Assembly (NCBI RefSeq): GCF_003852235.1
Contig: NZ_CP027732.1
Span: forward strand, 4,030,001-4,094,000
Length of the DNA: 64,000 nt
Direction: 5' to 3'
Source: Pseudomonas sp. R4-35-07
Lineage (GTDB): Bacteria > Pseudomonadota > Gammaproteobacteria > Pseudomonadales > Pseudomonadaceae
Numbering within the stretch: position 1 is the first letter of the stretch; every line of letters begins with the position of its first letter. The position numbers and the translations under genes are program-made. Below, one piece after another: positions 8,309-16,360 of this stretch. Under the pieces are notes generated by a model, which saw only the letters and a program-made list of their open reading frames with translations, did no database searches and was not told where the DNA came from.

Positions 8309-10441
8309 TCAGCCGTTGGGCCCTACTGTCGCGACGATAGTCACTTGCTTATTGTCAGGAATTTCCTGGTAAGCCAACACGTGCAAATTCGGTACTGCCA
8401 GGCGCCCGAAGCGCGACAACATCGCGCGGACCGGACCGGCCACCAGTAGAATCACCGGCTGGCCCTGCATTTCCTGGCGCTGCGCAGCTTCGATCAACGA
8501 ACGCTGCAGCTTTTCAGCCATGCTTGGCTCCAGCAGAACGCCCTCTTCCTGGCCTTGCCCTGCCTTCTGAATACTATTGAGCAATATCTGTTCCAACCTT
8601 GGCTCCAAGGTGATAACAGGCAGCTCAGACTCAACGCCTACAATGCTTTGCACGATGGCGCGGGACAAACCGACCCGCACCGCCGCCACCAGCGCGGCAG
8701 TATCTTGACTCTTGGCGGCATTGTTGGCGATGGCCTCGGCGATGCTGCGAATATCGCGCACGGGCACCTGTTCGGCGAGCAAGGCTTGCAACACCTTGAG
8801 CAACTGCGACAGCGACAGCACGCCCGGCACCAGCTCTTCGGCCAGTTTTGGCGAGGCTTTGGCCAGCAAGCCCATCAATTGCTGGACTTCCTCGTGGCCG
8901 ATCAGCTCGTGGGAGTGTTTGTAGAGAATCTGGTTGAGGTGGGTAGCGACCACGGTGCTGGCGTCGACCACGGTATAACCAAGGGACTGAGCCTGGCTGC
9001 GCTGGCTGACTTCGATCCACACCGCTTCCAGGCCGAAAGCCGGATCTTTGGCGGTGATGCCGTTGAGCGAACCGAACACTTGCCCTGGGTTGATCGCAAG
9101 TTCCCGGTCCGGGTAGATCTCGGCTTCGGCCAGGATCACGCCCATCAAGGTCAGGCGGTAGGCGCTGGGGGCCAGGTCGAGGTTGTCGCGGATATGCACG
9201 GTGGGCATCAAAAAGCCCAGGTCCTGGGACAGCTTCTTGCGCACACCCTTGATCCGCGCCAGCAGTTGGCCGCCCTGGTTGCGGTCCACCAACGGTATCA
9301 GGCGGTAACCGACTTCCAGGCCGATCATGTCGATCGGGGTTACGTCGTCCCAGCCCAGTTCCTTGGTTTCCTGGGCGCGGGCCGGGGATGGCAGCAATTC
9401 CTGCTGGCGGGCGACTTCCTGCAGGGCCTGAACCTTGACAGCATTCTGTTTCTTCCAGAACAGGTAGGCCGCGCCGCCGGCCATGGCCGCCATGCTCAGG
9501 AACGAAACGTGGGGCATGCCCGGCACGATGCCCATGACGGCCATGATACCGGCGGCCACGGCCAGCGCCTTGGGCGAAGCGAACATTTGCCGGCTGATCT
9601 GCTTGCCCATGTCTTCGGAGCCCGAAGCACGGGTCACCATGATCGCAGCAGCTGTGGATAACAACAGTGATGGCAATTGCGCCACTAAACCGTCACCGAT
9701 GGTCAGCAAGGCGTAGACCTTGCCCGCATCGCCGAAGGTCATGCCGTGCTGGAAAATACCCACGGCCATGCCGCCGATCAGGTTGATGAACAGGATCAGC
9801 AGGCCGGCGATGGCGTCACCGCGCACAAATTTACTGGCGCCGTCCATGGAGCCGTAGAACTCGGCTTCCTGGGCCACTTCCAGGCGACGGCTCTTGGCCT
9901 GGTTCTGGTCGATAAGGCCGGCATTAAGGTCGGCGTCGATGGCCATCTGCTTACCGGGCATCGCATCCAGGGTAAACCGAGCGCTTACCTCGGAGATCCG
10001 CCCGGCGCCCTTGGTGACCACCACGAAGTTGATGATCATCAGGATCGCGAACACCACGATACCGACCACGTAGTTACCGCCGATCACCACTTCACCGAAG
10101 GCCTGGATCACCTTACCGGCGGCGGCGTGACCGTCCTGGCCGTGGAGCATCACCACGCGGGTGGACGCCACGTTCAGCGCCAGGCGCAGCAGGGTCGCCA
10201 CCAGCAGGATGGTCGGGAACACCGCGAAATCCAGCGGTCGCAGGGCGTACACACACACCAGCAGCACCACCACCGACAGGGCGATGTTGAAGGTGAAAAA
10301 CACGTCGAGCAGGAACGGCGGCATCGGCAACATCATCATTGCCAGCATCACCAGCAACAACAACGGCACGCCCAGGTTGCCCCGCGACAGGTCAGTCAGG
10401 GTGCCACGGGCCGTGCTGAGCATTTGAGAGCGATCTACCAC
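8309..10441 (-). CDS. flhA: Flagellar export gate protein FlhA
   Basis: Large subunit of the flagellar type III export gate. The N-terminal half has about eight membrane helices (LGVPLLLLVMLAMMMLP onward), and the conserved cytoplasmic FHIPEP-type loop is followed by a roughly 350-residue cytoplasmic domain that docks chaperone-substrate complexes. The start chosen is GTG at 10441, giving VDRSQML and 710 residues, because GAGGA lies six bases upstream and the length fits the family; an in-frame ATG at 10519 would add 26 residues not typical of FlhA and would overlap the predicted promoter. Confidence 0.95.
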   Translation of the reverse strand: MVDRSQMLSTARGTLTDLSRGNLGVPLLLLVMLAMMMLPMPPFLLDVFFTFNIALSVVVLLVCVYALRPLDFAVFPTILLVATLLRLALNVASTRVVMLHGQDGHAAAGKVIQAFGEVVIGGNYVVGIVVFAILMIINFVVVTKGAGRISEVSARFTLDAMPGKQMAIDADLNAGLIDQNQAKSRRLEVAQEAEFYGSMDGASKFVRGDAIAGLLILFINLIGGMAVGIFQHGMTFGDAGKVYALLTIGDGLVAQLPSLLLSTAAAIMVTRASGSEDMGKQISRQMFASPKALAVAAGIMAVMGIVPGMPHVSFLSMAAMAGGAAYLFWKKQNAVKVQALQEVARQQELLPSPARAQETKELGWDDVTPIDMIGLEVGYRLIPLVDRNQGGQLLARIKGVRKKLSQDLGFLMPTVHIRDNLDLAPSAYRLTLMGVILAEAEIYPDRELAINPGQVFGSLNGITAKDPAFGLEAVWIEVSQRSQAQSLGYTVVDASTVVATHLNQILYKHSHELIGHEEVQQLMGLLAKASPKLAEELVPGVLSLSQLLKVLQALLAEQVPVRDIRSIAEAIANNAAKSQDTAALVAAVRVGLSRAIVQSIVGVESELPVITLEPRLEQILLNSIQKAGQGQEEGVLLEPSMAEKLQRSLIEAAQRQEMQGQPVILLVAGPVRAMLSRFGRLAVPNLHVLAYQEIPDNKQVTIVATVGPNG

Positions 10442-10502
10442 CGGTCTTCCTCGTGTCCTTGAAGCAAAGTTTTGACGCTGGGGGGCGTCCTGCAGGCGGT
10501 AT

Positions 10503-10518
10503 TGCAAGAAGCCTTCCA
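10503..10518 (-). promoter_or_regulatory. Predicted sigma-54 promoter for flhA-flhF-fleN-fliA
   Basis: On the minus strand TGGAAGGCTTCTTGCA has GG and GC separated by exactly ten bases, as sigma-54 needs. The -12 half (TTGCA) is consensus; the -24 half (TGGAAG) departs from TGGCAC. It lies about 60 bases before the GTG start, consistent with FleQ/RpoN control of flhA in Pseudomonas. Confidence 0.65.
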
Positions 10519-10584
10519 ACTTTGCTTTTGGGCCCAGGATGACCTTGGAAGCGACGCAGCCTACGGGTGTGACTCAGGTCAAAG

Positions 10585-10671
10585 GTGGGAGGGGGCTTGC
10601 TCCCGATGGCGGTGTGTCAAGCCCCGAATAGGTGGCTGATACGCCGCCATCGGGAGCAAGCCCCCTCCCAC
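10585..10671. repeat. REPIN-like element, 87 nt (copy 1)
   Basis: Two inverted REP arms (GTGGGAGGGGGCTTGCTCCC and its complement) flank a variable centre with TGTCA...TGAT sequence. It is one of six copies of identical length in the window; such doublets are non-autonomous elements of Pseudomonas mobilised by RAYT transposases, none of which is encoded here. Confidence 0.9.
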
Positions 10672-10741
10672 ATTTGCGCCCGGGGTGGTCTTTAAATAGG
10701 CCGTATATTCGAGGCCTGAACACTTGCCGTTCTCCACACAC

Positions 10742-10960
10742 TTATGGACCCGTCCCGGTATCGTTACGCGCACTGACGGGGAGCGCATAAACGCCCTGGG
10801 GTTTATGGATCATTTGAAACGTTAACTTCTTACCAATCGACAGTGCAGCCCCCCGCCAATCGCTCCAATCGATAAAGACGCAGTCATGCCCGTCATCCAG
10901 CGCAATCAGCCACTTGCCCCTGGCCAGCTCACGTTTGACTGTACCCGTCGTCACTTTCAA
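10742..10960 (-). CDS. Small divergent cold-shock-domain-like protein
   Basis: Proposed 72-residue product from a TTG start with GGGAGA seven bases upstream. The sequence TGTVKRELARGKWLIAL, DDGHDCVFIDWSDW and LSIGKKLTFQM follows the five-strand order of CspA-type domains (consensus GTVKWFN, KGFGFI, DVFVHFSAI, L-EGQ-V-F). The RNA-binding RNP1 (KGFGFI) appears as RGKWLI and RNP2 (VFVHF) as VFIDW, so several aromatic contacts are altered. The frame is open further upstream to 11065 and beyond without an ATG, so a longer product is possible. A near-palindrome shared with the next gene lies 76 bases upstream. Function unknown; nucleic-acid binding is inferred from the fold only. Confidence 0.55.
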   Translation of the reverse strand: MKVTTGTVKRELARGKWLIALDDGHDCVFIDWSDWRGAALSIGKKLTFQMIHKPQGVYALPVSARNDTGTGP

Positions 10961-11035
10961 TGCCGTTCTCCCTGCATCTCGTTTACAGCCTGCGCGCAGT
11001 GCCTGGTGCAATAGAACCGCGAGACGCTGGCGCTG

Positions 11036-11059
11036 GCTACTGTCAAAGTTGACAGGTAG
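11036..11059. promoter_or_regulatory. 24-nt repeated near-palindrome, copy 1
   Basis: Contains CTGTCAACTTTGACAG on the minus strand, a near-perfect inverted repeat including a TTGACA hexamer. The same 24 bases recur at 11330-11353. It lies about 76 bases upstream of the cold-shock-like start at 10960; promoter or operator function is an inference. Confidence 0.6.
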
Positions 11060-11079
11060 ACGCAAACGACCATTGGGTG

Positions 11080-11262
11080 CTAGCGAGGGGCTTTCGGTGT
11101 TTTTTTCCGCTTGCGGGGTTTTCGCATGGTGGGAGCGGCTGGCGGGACTTCACCGCACTTGGCATCTGTCGACTGCACGGCAACCGCGTTGCCATCACGC
11201 TCCCGGGCAATAAAACCAATGCCCTTGACCGCATCGAACCACTTGACCGTAGCCCTATCCAT
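11080..11262 (-). CDS. Short cold-shock-domain-like protein with basic tail
   Basis: Proposed 60-residue product starting MDRATVKWFDAVKGIGFIA, which matches the first two strands and RNP1 of CspA-type domains (TVKWF, KG-GFI). The following GNAVAVQS corresponds to the RNP2 position but lacks the Phe-His residues, and the last two strands of the domain are absent. The chain instead ends in a Lys/Arg/Pro-rich tail (MRKPRKRKKTPKAPR). GGGAGG lies five bases before the ATG. A hairpin and the repeated near-palindrome lie upstream. It may be a degenerate csp paralogue or a small RNA-binding protein. Confidence 0.55.
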   Translation of the reverse strand: MDRATVKWFDAVKGIGFIARERDGNAVAVQSTDAKCGEVPPAAPTMRKPRKRKKTPKAPR

Positions 11263-11273
11263 CACCGCCTCCC

Positions 11274-11297
11274 GAGCCGCGCATGGCTGCGCGGCTC
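11274..11297. promoter_or_regulatory. 10-bp hairpin directly before the Shine-Dalgarno of the 60-residue gene
   Basis: GAGCCGCGCA and its exact complement form a stem with a four-base loop. On the minus strand it ends two bases before the GGGAGG ribosome-binding site, so it could affect initiation or protect the mRNA 5' end. No T-run follows, which argues against a terminator. Confidence 0.55.
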
Positions 11298-11329
11298 ATC
11301 GCTGTATCAAACAGTGAAGGCGGCGTATT

Positions 11330-11353
11330 GGCTACTGTCAAAGTTGACAGGTA
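11330..11353. promoter_or_regulatory. 24-nt repeated near-palindrome, copy 2
   Basis: Same sequence and orientation as 11036-11059, here 68 bases upstream of the ATG at 11262. The equal placement ahead of two related genes suggests a shared control element or a tandem duplication. Confidence 0.6.
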
Positions 11354-11365
11354 ATGGGCACCCTC

Positions 11366-11466
11366 CTGTAGGAGCGAGCTTGCTCGCGAAGGTGGGTAAC
11401 GATAACGCGCAAATCAGGATGAACGCGGCGACTCGGAGTTTTTCGCGAGCAAGCTCGCTCCTACAG
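11366..11466. repeat. REPIN-like element of a second family, 101 nt
   Basis: Arms read CTGTAGGAGCGAGCTTGCTC and its complement, different from the GGGGGCTTGCTCCCGAT family elsewhere in the window. It sits 22 bases after the flhB stop and may form the 3' end of the fliL-flhB transcript. Confidence 0.85.
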
Positions 11467-11488
11467 AGGCAGACATAAAAGCGCGTTT

Positions 11489-12625
11489 TCAGGAGTCGCG
11501 ACGCAAATCCGGCGGGATCGGCAAGTCCTTCAGCGGATCAGGCCGCTTGCCCTTGCCCGCCCGATACTGGCGGATCTGGTAGACGTAGGCCAATACCTGC
11601 GCCACGGCCAGGTACAGCCCGGCGGGGATTTCTTGATCGAGGTCGGTGGAATAGAAGATCGACCGCGCCAGCGCCGGTGATTCCAGCAGCAGGATGTCGT
11701 TGGCCACAGCGATTTCGCGAATCTTGAGCGCGGTAAAGTCGCTGCCCTTGGCCAGCAACATGGGCGCGCCGCCCTTCTCCGGGTCGTACTTGAGGGCGAC
11801 GGCGTAGTGGGTCGGGTTGGTGATGATCACATCGGCGTCGGGCACCGAGGCCATCATCTTGCGCTGGGACATTTCCCGCTGCAGTTGGCGGATGCGTTGC
11901 TTGACCTCCGGGCGCCCTTCCTGATCCTTGTGTTCGTCACGCACTTCCTGCTTGGTCATCAGCAGTTTCTTGTGGCTTTCCCACAGCTGGATCGGCGCGT
12001 CCACCGCTGCGATGATGATCAACCCGGCAGACATCCACAATGCGCTCCAACCCACCACTTGCAGGCTGTGGATGATCGCCGACTCCAGCGGTTCATGGGC
12101 GATGCGCAGCAAGTCGTCGATGTCGGACGACAACACCGACAACGCCACGAACAGAATCAGGATGAATTTGGCCAAGGCCTTGAGCAGCTCCACCAGGGCC
12201 TTGGTGGAAAACATGCGCTTGAGCCCGGCCGCCGGGTTCATGCGGCTGAACTTGGGCGCCATGCTGCTGGCGGCAAACAGCCAGCCGCCGAGGGCGACCG
12301 GGCCGATCAGCGCGGCGAGCAACAAGGTGATCAGGATCGGTTGCACCGCCAGCAGCGCGATCTTGCCCGAATGCAGCAGGTAGAGCCCCATGGAATCCGG
12401 GTTGAGCAACACCTCGCGGGGCAAGGTGAAGTTGTGCTTCATCAGCTCCAGCAAGTCCAGCGCCAGGCCACCGCCGTAGATCAGCAAGGCGCCGGCACCG
12501 GCCATCATGGTCGCAACGGTATTGAGCTCTTTGGAGCGTGCGATCTCGCCCTTTTCCCTGGAGTCCTTTTTACGTTTCTCCGTGGGGTCTTCTGTCTTGT
12601 CCTGACCACTCTCGCTCTCGGCCAT
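11489..12625 (-). CDS. flhB: Flagellar export specificity switch protein FlhB
   Basis: Export-gate component whose autocleavage switches secretion from hook to filament substrates under FliK control. Four membrane helices lie in residues about 35-210; the cytoplasmic domain carries the cleavage motif N270-P271-T-H. It starts four bases after fliR and closes the fliLMNOPQR-flhB operon. The C-terminus (residues about 360-378) is Pro-rich and charged. Length 378 is normal. Confidence 0.97.
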   Translation of the reverse strand: MAESESGQDKTEDPTEKRKKDSREKGEIARSKELNTVATMMAGAGALLIYGGGLALDLLELMKHNFTLPREVLLNPDSMGLYLLHSGKIALLAVQPILITLLLAALIGPVALGGWLFAASSMAPKFSRMNPAAGLKRMFSTKALVELLKALAKFILILFVALSVLSSDIDDLLRIAHEPLESAIIHSLQVVGWSALWMSAGLIIIAAVDAPIQLWESHKKLLMTKQEVRDEHKDQEGRPEVKQRIRQLQREMSQRKMMASVPDADVIITNPTHYAVALKYDPEKGGAPMLLAKGSDFTALKIREIAVANDILLLESPALARSIFYSTDLDQEIPAGLYLAVAQVLAYVYQIRQYRAGKGKRPDPLKDLPIPPDLRRDS

Positions 12626-12628
12626 GGC

Positions 12629-13414
12629 TCAGCGCGCCCGTGCCAGGTCACGTAAGAACTGCAAGGCGTCGGTCGCCAGCGGTTGATACTGATTGAGAAT
12701 GTCAGCCAGGCCGACCCAGAAAATCCCCATGCCCAACACCAGGGTCAAGGGGAAACCAATCGAAAAGATGTTCAGCTGCGGCGCCGCGCGAGTCATTACG
12801 CCAAACGCGATGTTGACCACCAGCAATGCCGTGATCGCCGGCAACACCAACAGCAAGGACGCGCCCAGCACCCAGCCGAGGCGCCCCACCAGTTCCCAGA
12901 AGTGGTTGACCACCAACCCGGAACCCACCGGCAAGGTGGTGAAGCTTTCAGTCATCACCTCGAACGCCACCAGATGGCCGTTCATGGCCAGGAACAGCAA
13001 GGTCACCAGCATGGTCAGGAATTGCCCGATCACCGCCGCCGACACACCGTTGGTGGGGTCGACCATGGACGCGAAGCCCATGCCCATCTGCACCGAGATG
13101 ATTTGCCCGGCGACCACAAACGCCTGGAAGAACAGGCTCAGGGAAAAGCCCAGCATGGCGCCGATCAGGACCTGTTCGGCGATCAGCATCAATGCGCTGA
13201 GGTCGAGAGCGTTGACCGGCGGCATCGGCGGCAAGCCGGGCACGATCACCACCGTGATCGCCACCGCGAAATACAGGCGCACACGCCGTGGTACCAGGGT
13301 GGTGCCGAACACCGGCATGGCCATCAACATGGCCGTGACGCGAAACAGCGGCAGGATGAACGAGGCCACCCAGGTGCTGATCTGGGTGTCGGTCAAGGCC
13401 AGTAACGATTGCAT
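12629..13414 (-). CDS. fliR: Flagellar export gate protein FliR
   Basis: Inner-membrane component that assembles with FliP and FliQ into the helical export channel. The 261-residue protein has about six hydrophobic segments (for example LPLFRVTAMLMAMPVFG, LNIFSIGFPLTLVLGMGIFWVG). It starts four bases after fliQ and is followed four bases later by flhB. The order P-Q-R-flhB is invariant in Pseudomonas. Confidence 0.96.
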   Translation of the reverse strand: MQSLLALTDTQISTWVASFILPLFRVTAMLMAMPVFGTTLVPRRVRLYFAVAITVVIVPGLPPMPPVNALDLSALMLIAEQVLIGAMLGFSLSLFFQAFVVAGQIISVQMGMGFASMVDPTNGVSAAVIGQFLTMLVTLLFLAMNGHLVAFEVMTESFTTLPVGSGLVVNHFWELVGRLGWVLGASLLLVLPAITALLVVNIAFGVMTRAAPQLNIFSIGFPLTLVLGMGIFWVGLADILNQYQPLATDALQFLRDLARAR

Positions 13415-13418
13415 CGGT

Positions 13419-13688
13419 TCAGCCGATCAACTGCGGAATACTGCCGTACAGCTGCAGGATGTATTCCATGAAGGTTTGCACCAGCCACGGGCCGGCGACG
13501 ATCAGGGTGATCAGCATCACCAGCAGGCGCGGCAGGAAGCTCAGCGTCTGTTCGTTGATCTGGGTGGCGGCCTGGAACATCGCCACCAGCAGGCCGACCA
13601 GCAGGCTCGGCACCACCAGCACGGCGACCATCAGGGTGGTCAGCCACAGCGCTTCGCGAAACAGGTCGACGGCAACTTCTGGGGTCAT
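13419..13688 (-). CDS. fliQ: Flagellar export gate protein FliQ
   Basis: Small export-gate subunit with two membrane hairpin helices (LTTLMVAVLVVPSLLVGLLV and LVMLITLIVAGPWLVQTFM). MTPEVAVDLFREAL and the 89-residue length are typical. It lies four bases from both fliP and fliR. Confidence 0.96.
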   Translation of the reverse strand: MTPEVAVDLFREALWLTTLMVAVLVVPSLLVGLLVAMFQAATQINEQTLSFLPRLLVMLITLIVAGPWLVQTFMEYILQLYGSIPQLIG

Positions 13689-13692
13689 CGCG

Positions 13693-14436
13693 CTATACCC
13701 CTCCGAAACTGCCGGCCAGGGTGCCGATAATCAGCGCCCAGCCGTCCACCAGCACAAACAGCATGATCTTGAACGGCAACGAAATGATCAGCGGCGAAAG
13801 CATCATCATCCCCATTGCCATCAGCACGCTTGCCACCACAAGGTCGATGATCAGGAACGGGATGAAAATCATGAAGCCGATCTGGAACGCGGTCTTCAAT
13901 TCCGAGGTGACGAACGCCGGCACCAGGATGGTCAGCGGGGCCTGGTCCGGCGTGGCGATGTCGGTGCGTTTGGACAGGCGCATGAACAGCTCGAGGTCGC
14001 TGGAGCGTGTCTGCGACAGCATGAAGTCCTTGATCGGGCCCTGGGCCTTGTCGATGGCGTCCTGGGCGGTCATTTTCTCCGCCAGGTAGGGTTGCAGGGC
14101 TTGCTGGTTCACCTTGTCGAATACCGGCGCCATGATGAACAGCGTCAGGAACAACGCCATGCCGGTAAGGATCTGGTTCGACGGCGTCTGTTGCAGGCCC
14201 AGGGCCTGGCGCAGGATCGAGAACACGATGATGATCCGCGTGAAGCTGGTCATCAGCATGACGAACGCCGGGATAAAACTCAGCGCGGTCATGATCAGCA
14301 GAATCTGCAGGCTGACCGAGTATTCCTGCGCGCCGGCCGCATTGGTGCCCAGGGTGATCGCCGGGATCGACAACGGGTCGGCGCCCAGGGCCATCGGCGC
14401 GGCCAGCAACAGCATGAGCGTCAGGAACACGCGCAT
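13693..14436 (-). CDS. fliP: Flagellar export gate protein FliP
   Basis: Core export-channel subunit. A cleavable signal peptide ([19 protein letters not shown]) is followed by four hydrophobic segments and the conserved [18 protein letters not shown] block. 247 residues. The ATG shares one base with the fliO stop (TAATG), so translation is coupled. Confidence 0.97.
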   Translation of the reverse strand: MRVFLTLMLLLAAPMALGADPLSIPAITLGTNAAGAQEYSVSLQILLIMTALSFIPAFVMLMTSFTRIIIVFSILRQALGLQQTPSNQILTGMALFLTLFIMAPVFDKVNQQALQPYLAEKMTAQDAIDKAQGPIKDFMLSQTRSSDLELFMRLSKRTDIATPDQAPLTILVPAFVTSELKTAFQIGFMIFIPFLIIDLVVASVLMAMGMMMLSPLIISLPFKIMLFVLVDGWALIIGTLAGSFGGV

Positions 14437-14870
14437 TACTTCTTATCCTTCTGATCCTTGCCCAGCAATTCCATCAGGCGCTGGGCGAATTCTGGCGTGG
14501 CGGCCTCGGTCTTGGCCGCGTCCACCGGTGTCTTGAGTACGTGCAACGGGGTAATGCGGCCGGGGGTGAGGCCGAGCAAAATCTGCTCCTCGCCGACCTG
14601 CACCAGCACCAGCCGATCGCGCGGGCCGAGGGCACGCGAGCCGATCAGCTCGATGACCTGGGCGTTGCCCGGGCCGATACGCTGCACGCGGCGCATCAGC
14701 CAGGCCAGTACGAAAATCAGGCCGACCACCAGCAACAGGCCGAGCATCAGTTGCGTCAACTGCCCGCCGACGCTGCCGACCGCAGGTGCCGCAGCCGCTT
14801 GCGCGATCGGCTCAGCCGCCAGGGCGCCCAAGGGCAGCGCCAGCAACAGTCCCGCCATGCTGTACTTCAT
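14436..14870 (-). CDS. fliO: Flagellar export-apparatus assembly protein FliO
   Basis: Assists FliP ring assembly. It has an N-terminal hydrophobic leader ([14 protein letters not shown]), a single membrane span ([19 protein letters not shown]) and a small cytoplasmic domain (residues about 75-144) with the family pattern [19 protein letters not shown]. It starts one base after fliN and overlaps fliP by one base. Confidence 0.95.
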   Translation of the reverse strand: MKYSMAGLLLALPLGALAAEPIAQAAAAPAVGSVGGQLTQLMLGLLLVVGLIFVLAWLMRRVQRIGPGNAQVIELIGSRALGPRDRLVLVQVGEEQILLGLTPGRITPLHVLKTPVDAAKTEAATPEFAQRLMELLGKDQKDKK

Positions 14871-14871
14871 T

Positions 14872-15339
14872 TCAGCGCAACTTCTTGATGCGTTCGCTCG
14901 GGCTGATCACGTCCGTCAGGCGAATGCCGAACTTCTCGTTGACCACCACCACCTCGCCATGGGCGATCAGCGTGCCGTTGACCAACACGTCCAGCGGCTC
15001 GCCGGCCAGGCGGTCAAGCTCGATCACCGAGCCCTGGTTGAGCTGCAGCAGGTTGCGGATGTTGATTTCGGTGCTGCCCACTTCCATGGAAATCGACACC
15101 GGAATGTCCAGGATCACGTCCAGGTTGGGGCCGTCGAGGGTCACCGGGTCGTTGTTTTTCGGCACGCTGCCGAATTCTTCCATCGGCAGGCGTTTGCCGG
15201 CTGGCGCGGAGGCAGCGTCGGCGGCCAGCAGCGCGTCGATATCGTCCTGGCCGACATCGCCGGTTTCTTCCAGGGCCGCAGCCCACTCGTCAGCCAGGGC
15301 CTGGTCTTCGGCGGAAGTGTTTTCGTGTTCGGTAGCCAT
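14872..15339 (-). CDS. fliN: Motor switch protein FliN with FliM-like N-terminal peptide
   Basis: C-ring subunit that with FliM forms the rotation switch. The C-terminal SpoA domain occupies residues about 75-155 (ILDIPVSISMEVG, GEVVVVNEKFGIRLTDV). The start MATEHENTS is preferred (155 residues) because GAGGA lies seven bases before the ATG. The N-terminal extension carries QDDIDALL at residues 31-38, very like the CheY-docking motif of FliM in the next gene upstream; E. coli FliN lacks such an extension. It follows fliM by 43 bases. Confidence 0.96.
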   Translation of the reverse strand: MATEHENTSAEDQALADEWAAALEETGDVGQDDIDALLAADAASAPAGKRLPMEEFGSVPKNNDPVTLDGPNLDVILDIPVSISMEVGSTEINIRNLLQLNQGSVIELDRLAGEPLDVLVNGTLIAHGEVVVVNEKFGIRLTDVISPSERIKKLR

Positions 15340-15382
15340 TACATGTCCTCGGCGCAGCAAACAATCATGAATAGGGGGTGCA

Positions 15383-16351
15383 TCAGCGGCGATTGATCGG
15401 CTCAATCACCTGCAACGCCAGGTTGCCCTTGTGGGAACCGAGCTTGACCTTGAACGACGGCACACCATTGGCGCGCATGATCAGTTCTTCCGGCAGTTCG
15501 ACGGGGATCACGTCGCCCGGCTGCATGTGCAGAATGTCGCGCAGGCGCAGCTGGCGGCGGGCCACGGTGGCGCTCAGGGGTACGTCGACGTCGAGCAGGT
15601 CTTCGCGCAGGGCCTTGACCCAGCGTTCGTCCTGGTCGTCGAGGTCGGACTGGAAGCCGGCGTCGAGCATTTCGCGTACCGGCTCGATCATCGAGTACGG
15701 CATGGTCACGTGCAGATCGCCGCCACCGCCATCGAGTTCGATGTGGAACGTCGACACCACAATGGCTTCGCTCGGCCCGACGATGTTGGCCATGGCCGGG
15801 TTCACTTCCGAGTTGATGTACTCGAAATTGACTTCCATGATCGCCTGCCAGGCTTCCTTCAAGTCAATGAAGGCCTGCTCCAGCACCATGCGCACCACGC
15901 GCAGTTCGGTGGGCGTGAATTCACGGCCTTCGATCTTGGCGTGACGGCCGTCGCCACCGAAGAAGTTGTCCACCAGCTTGAACACCAGCTTGGCGTCGAG
16001 AATGAACAGCGCGGTGCCACGCAACGGCTTGATCTTGACCAGGTTAAGGCTGGTGGGAACGTACAGCGAATGCACGTATTCACCGAACTTCATCACCTGC
16101 ACGCCGCCCACCGCCACGTCCGCCGAACGGCGCAGCATGTTGAACATGCTGATACGGGTGTAACGGGCGAAACGTTCGTTGATCATTTCCAGGGTCGGCA
16201 TGCGTCCACGGACGATGCGATCCTGGGTGGTCAGGTCGTAACTTTTGACGCTGCCGGGTTCGGCAGCCATTTCGGTCTGTACCAGACCATCGTCGACGCC
16301 ATGCAACAGCGCGTCGATTTCATCCTGGGACAGCAGGTCTTGCACGGCCAT
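15383..16351 (-). CDS. fliM: Motor switch protein FliM
   Basis: C-ring protein that binds CheY-P and sets rotation direction. The N-terminal docking peptide LLSQDEIDALLHG occupies residues 6-18; the middle domain has the GGxG-type region (VGGVQVMKFGEYV and following), and a C-terminal SpoA domain ends the 322 residues. It starts nine bases after fliL and is in the same operon. Confidence 0.97.
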   Translation of the reverse strand: MAVQDLLSQDEIDALLHGVDDGLVQTEMAAEPGSVKSYDLTTQDRIVRGRMPTLEMINERFARYTRISMFNMLRRSADVAVGGVQVMKFGEYVHSLYVPTSLNLVKIKPLRGTALFILDAKLVFKLVDNFFGGDGRHAKIEGREFTPTELRVVRMVLEQAFIDLKEAWQAIMEVNFEYINSEVNPAMANIVGPSEAIVVSTFHIELDGGGGDLHVTMPYSMIEPVREMLDAGFQSDLDDQDERWVKALREDLLDVDVPLSATVARRQLRLRDILHMQPGDVIPVELPEELIMRANGVPSFKVKLGSHKGNLALQVIEPINRR

Positions 16352-16360
16352 GTCGTGGTC

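Larger units (their letters stand above)
10442..10741. other. 300-base gap between flhA and a small cold-shock-like gene
   Basis: Holds the predicted flhA sigma-54 element (10503-10518) and a REPIN-like element (10585-10671). I see no convincing gene or terminator in the rest. Confidence 0.7.

Noticed and set aside
10961..11065. N-terminal extension of the 72-residue cold-shock-like gene (reading RLPVNFDSSQ).
   Set aside because: The frame is open but has no ATG and no Shine-Dalgarno; the segment translates the repeated 24-nt element, which recurs at 11330 in non-coding context.
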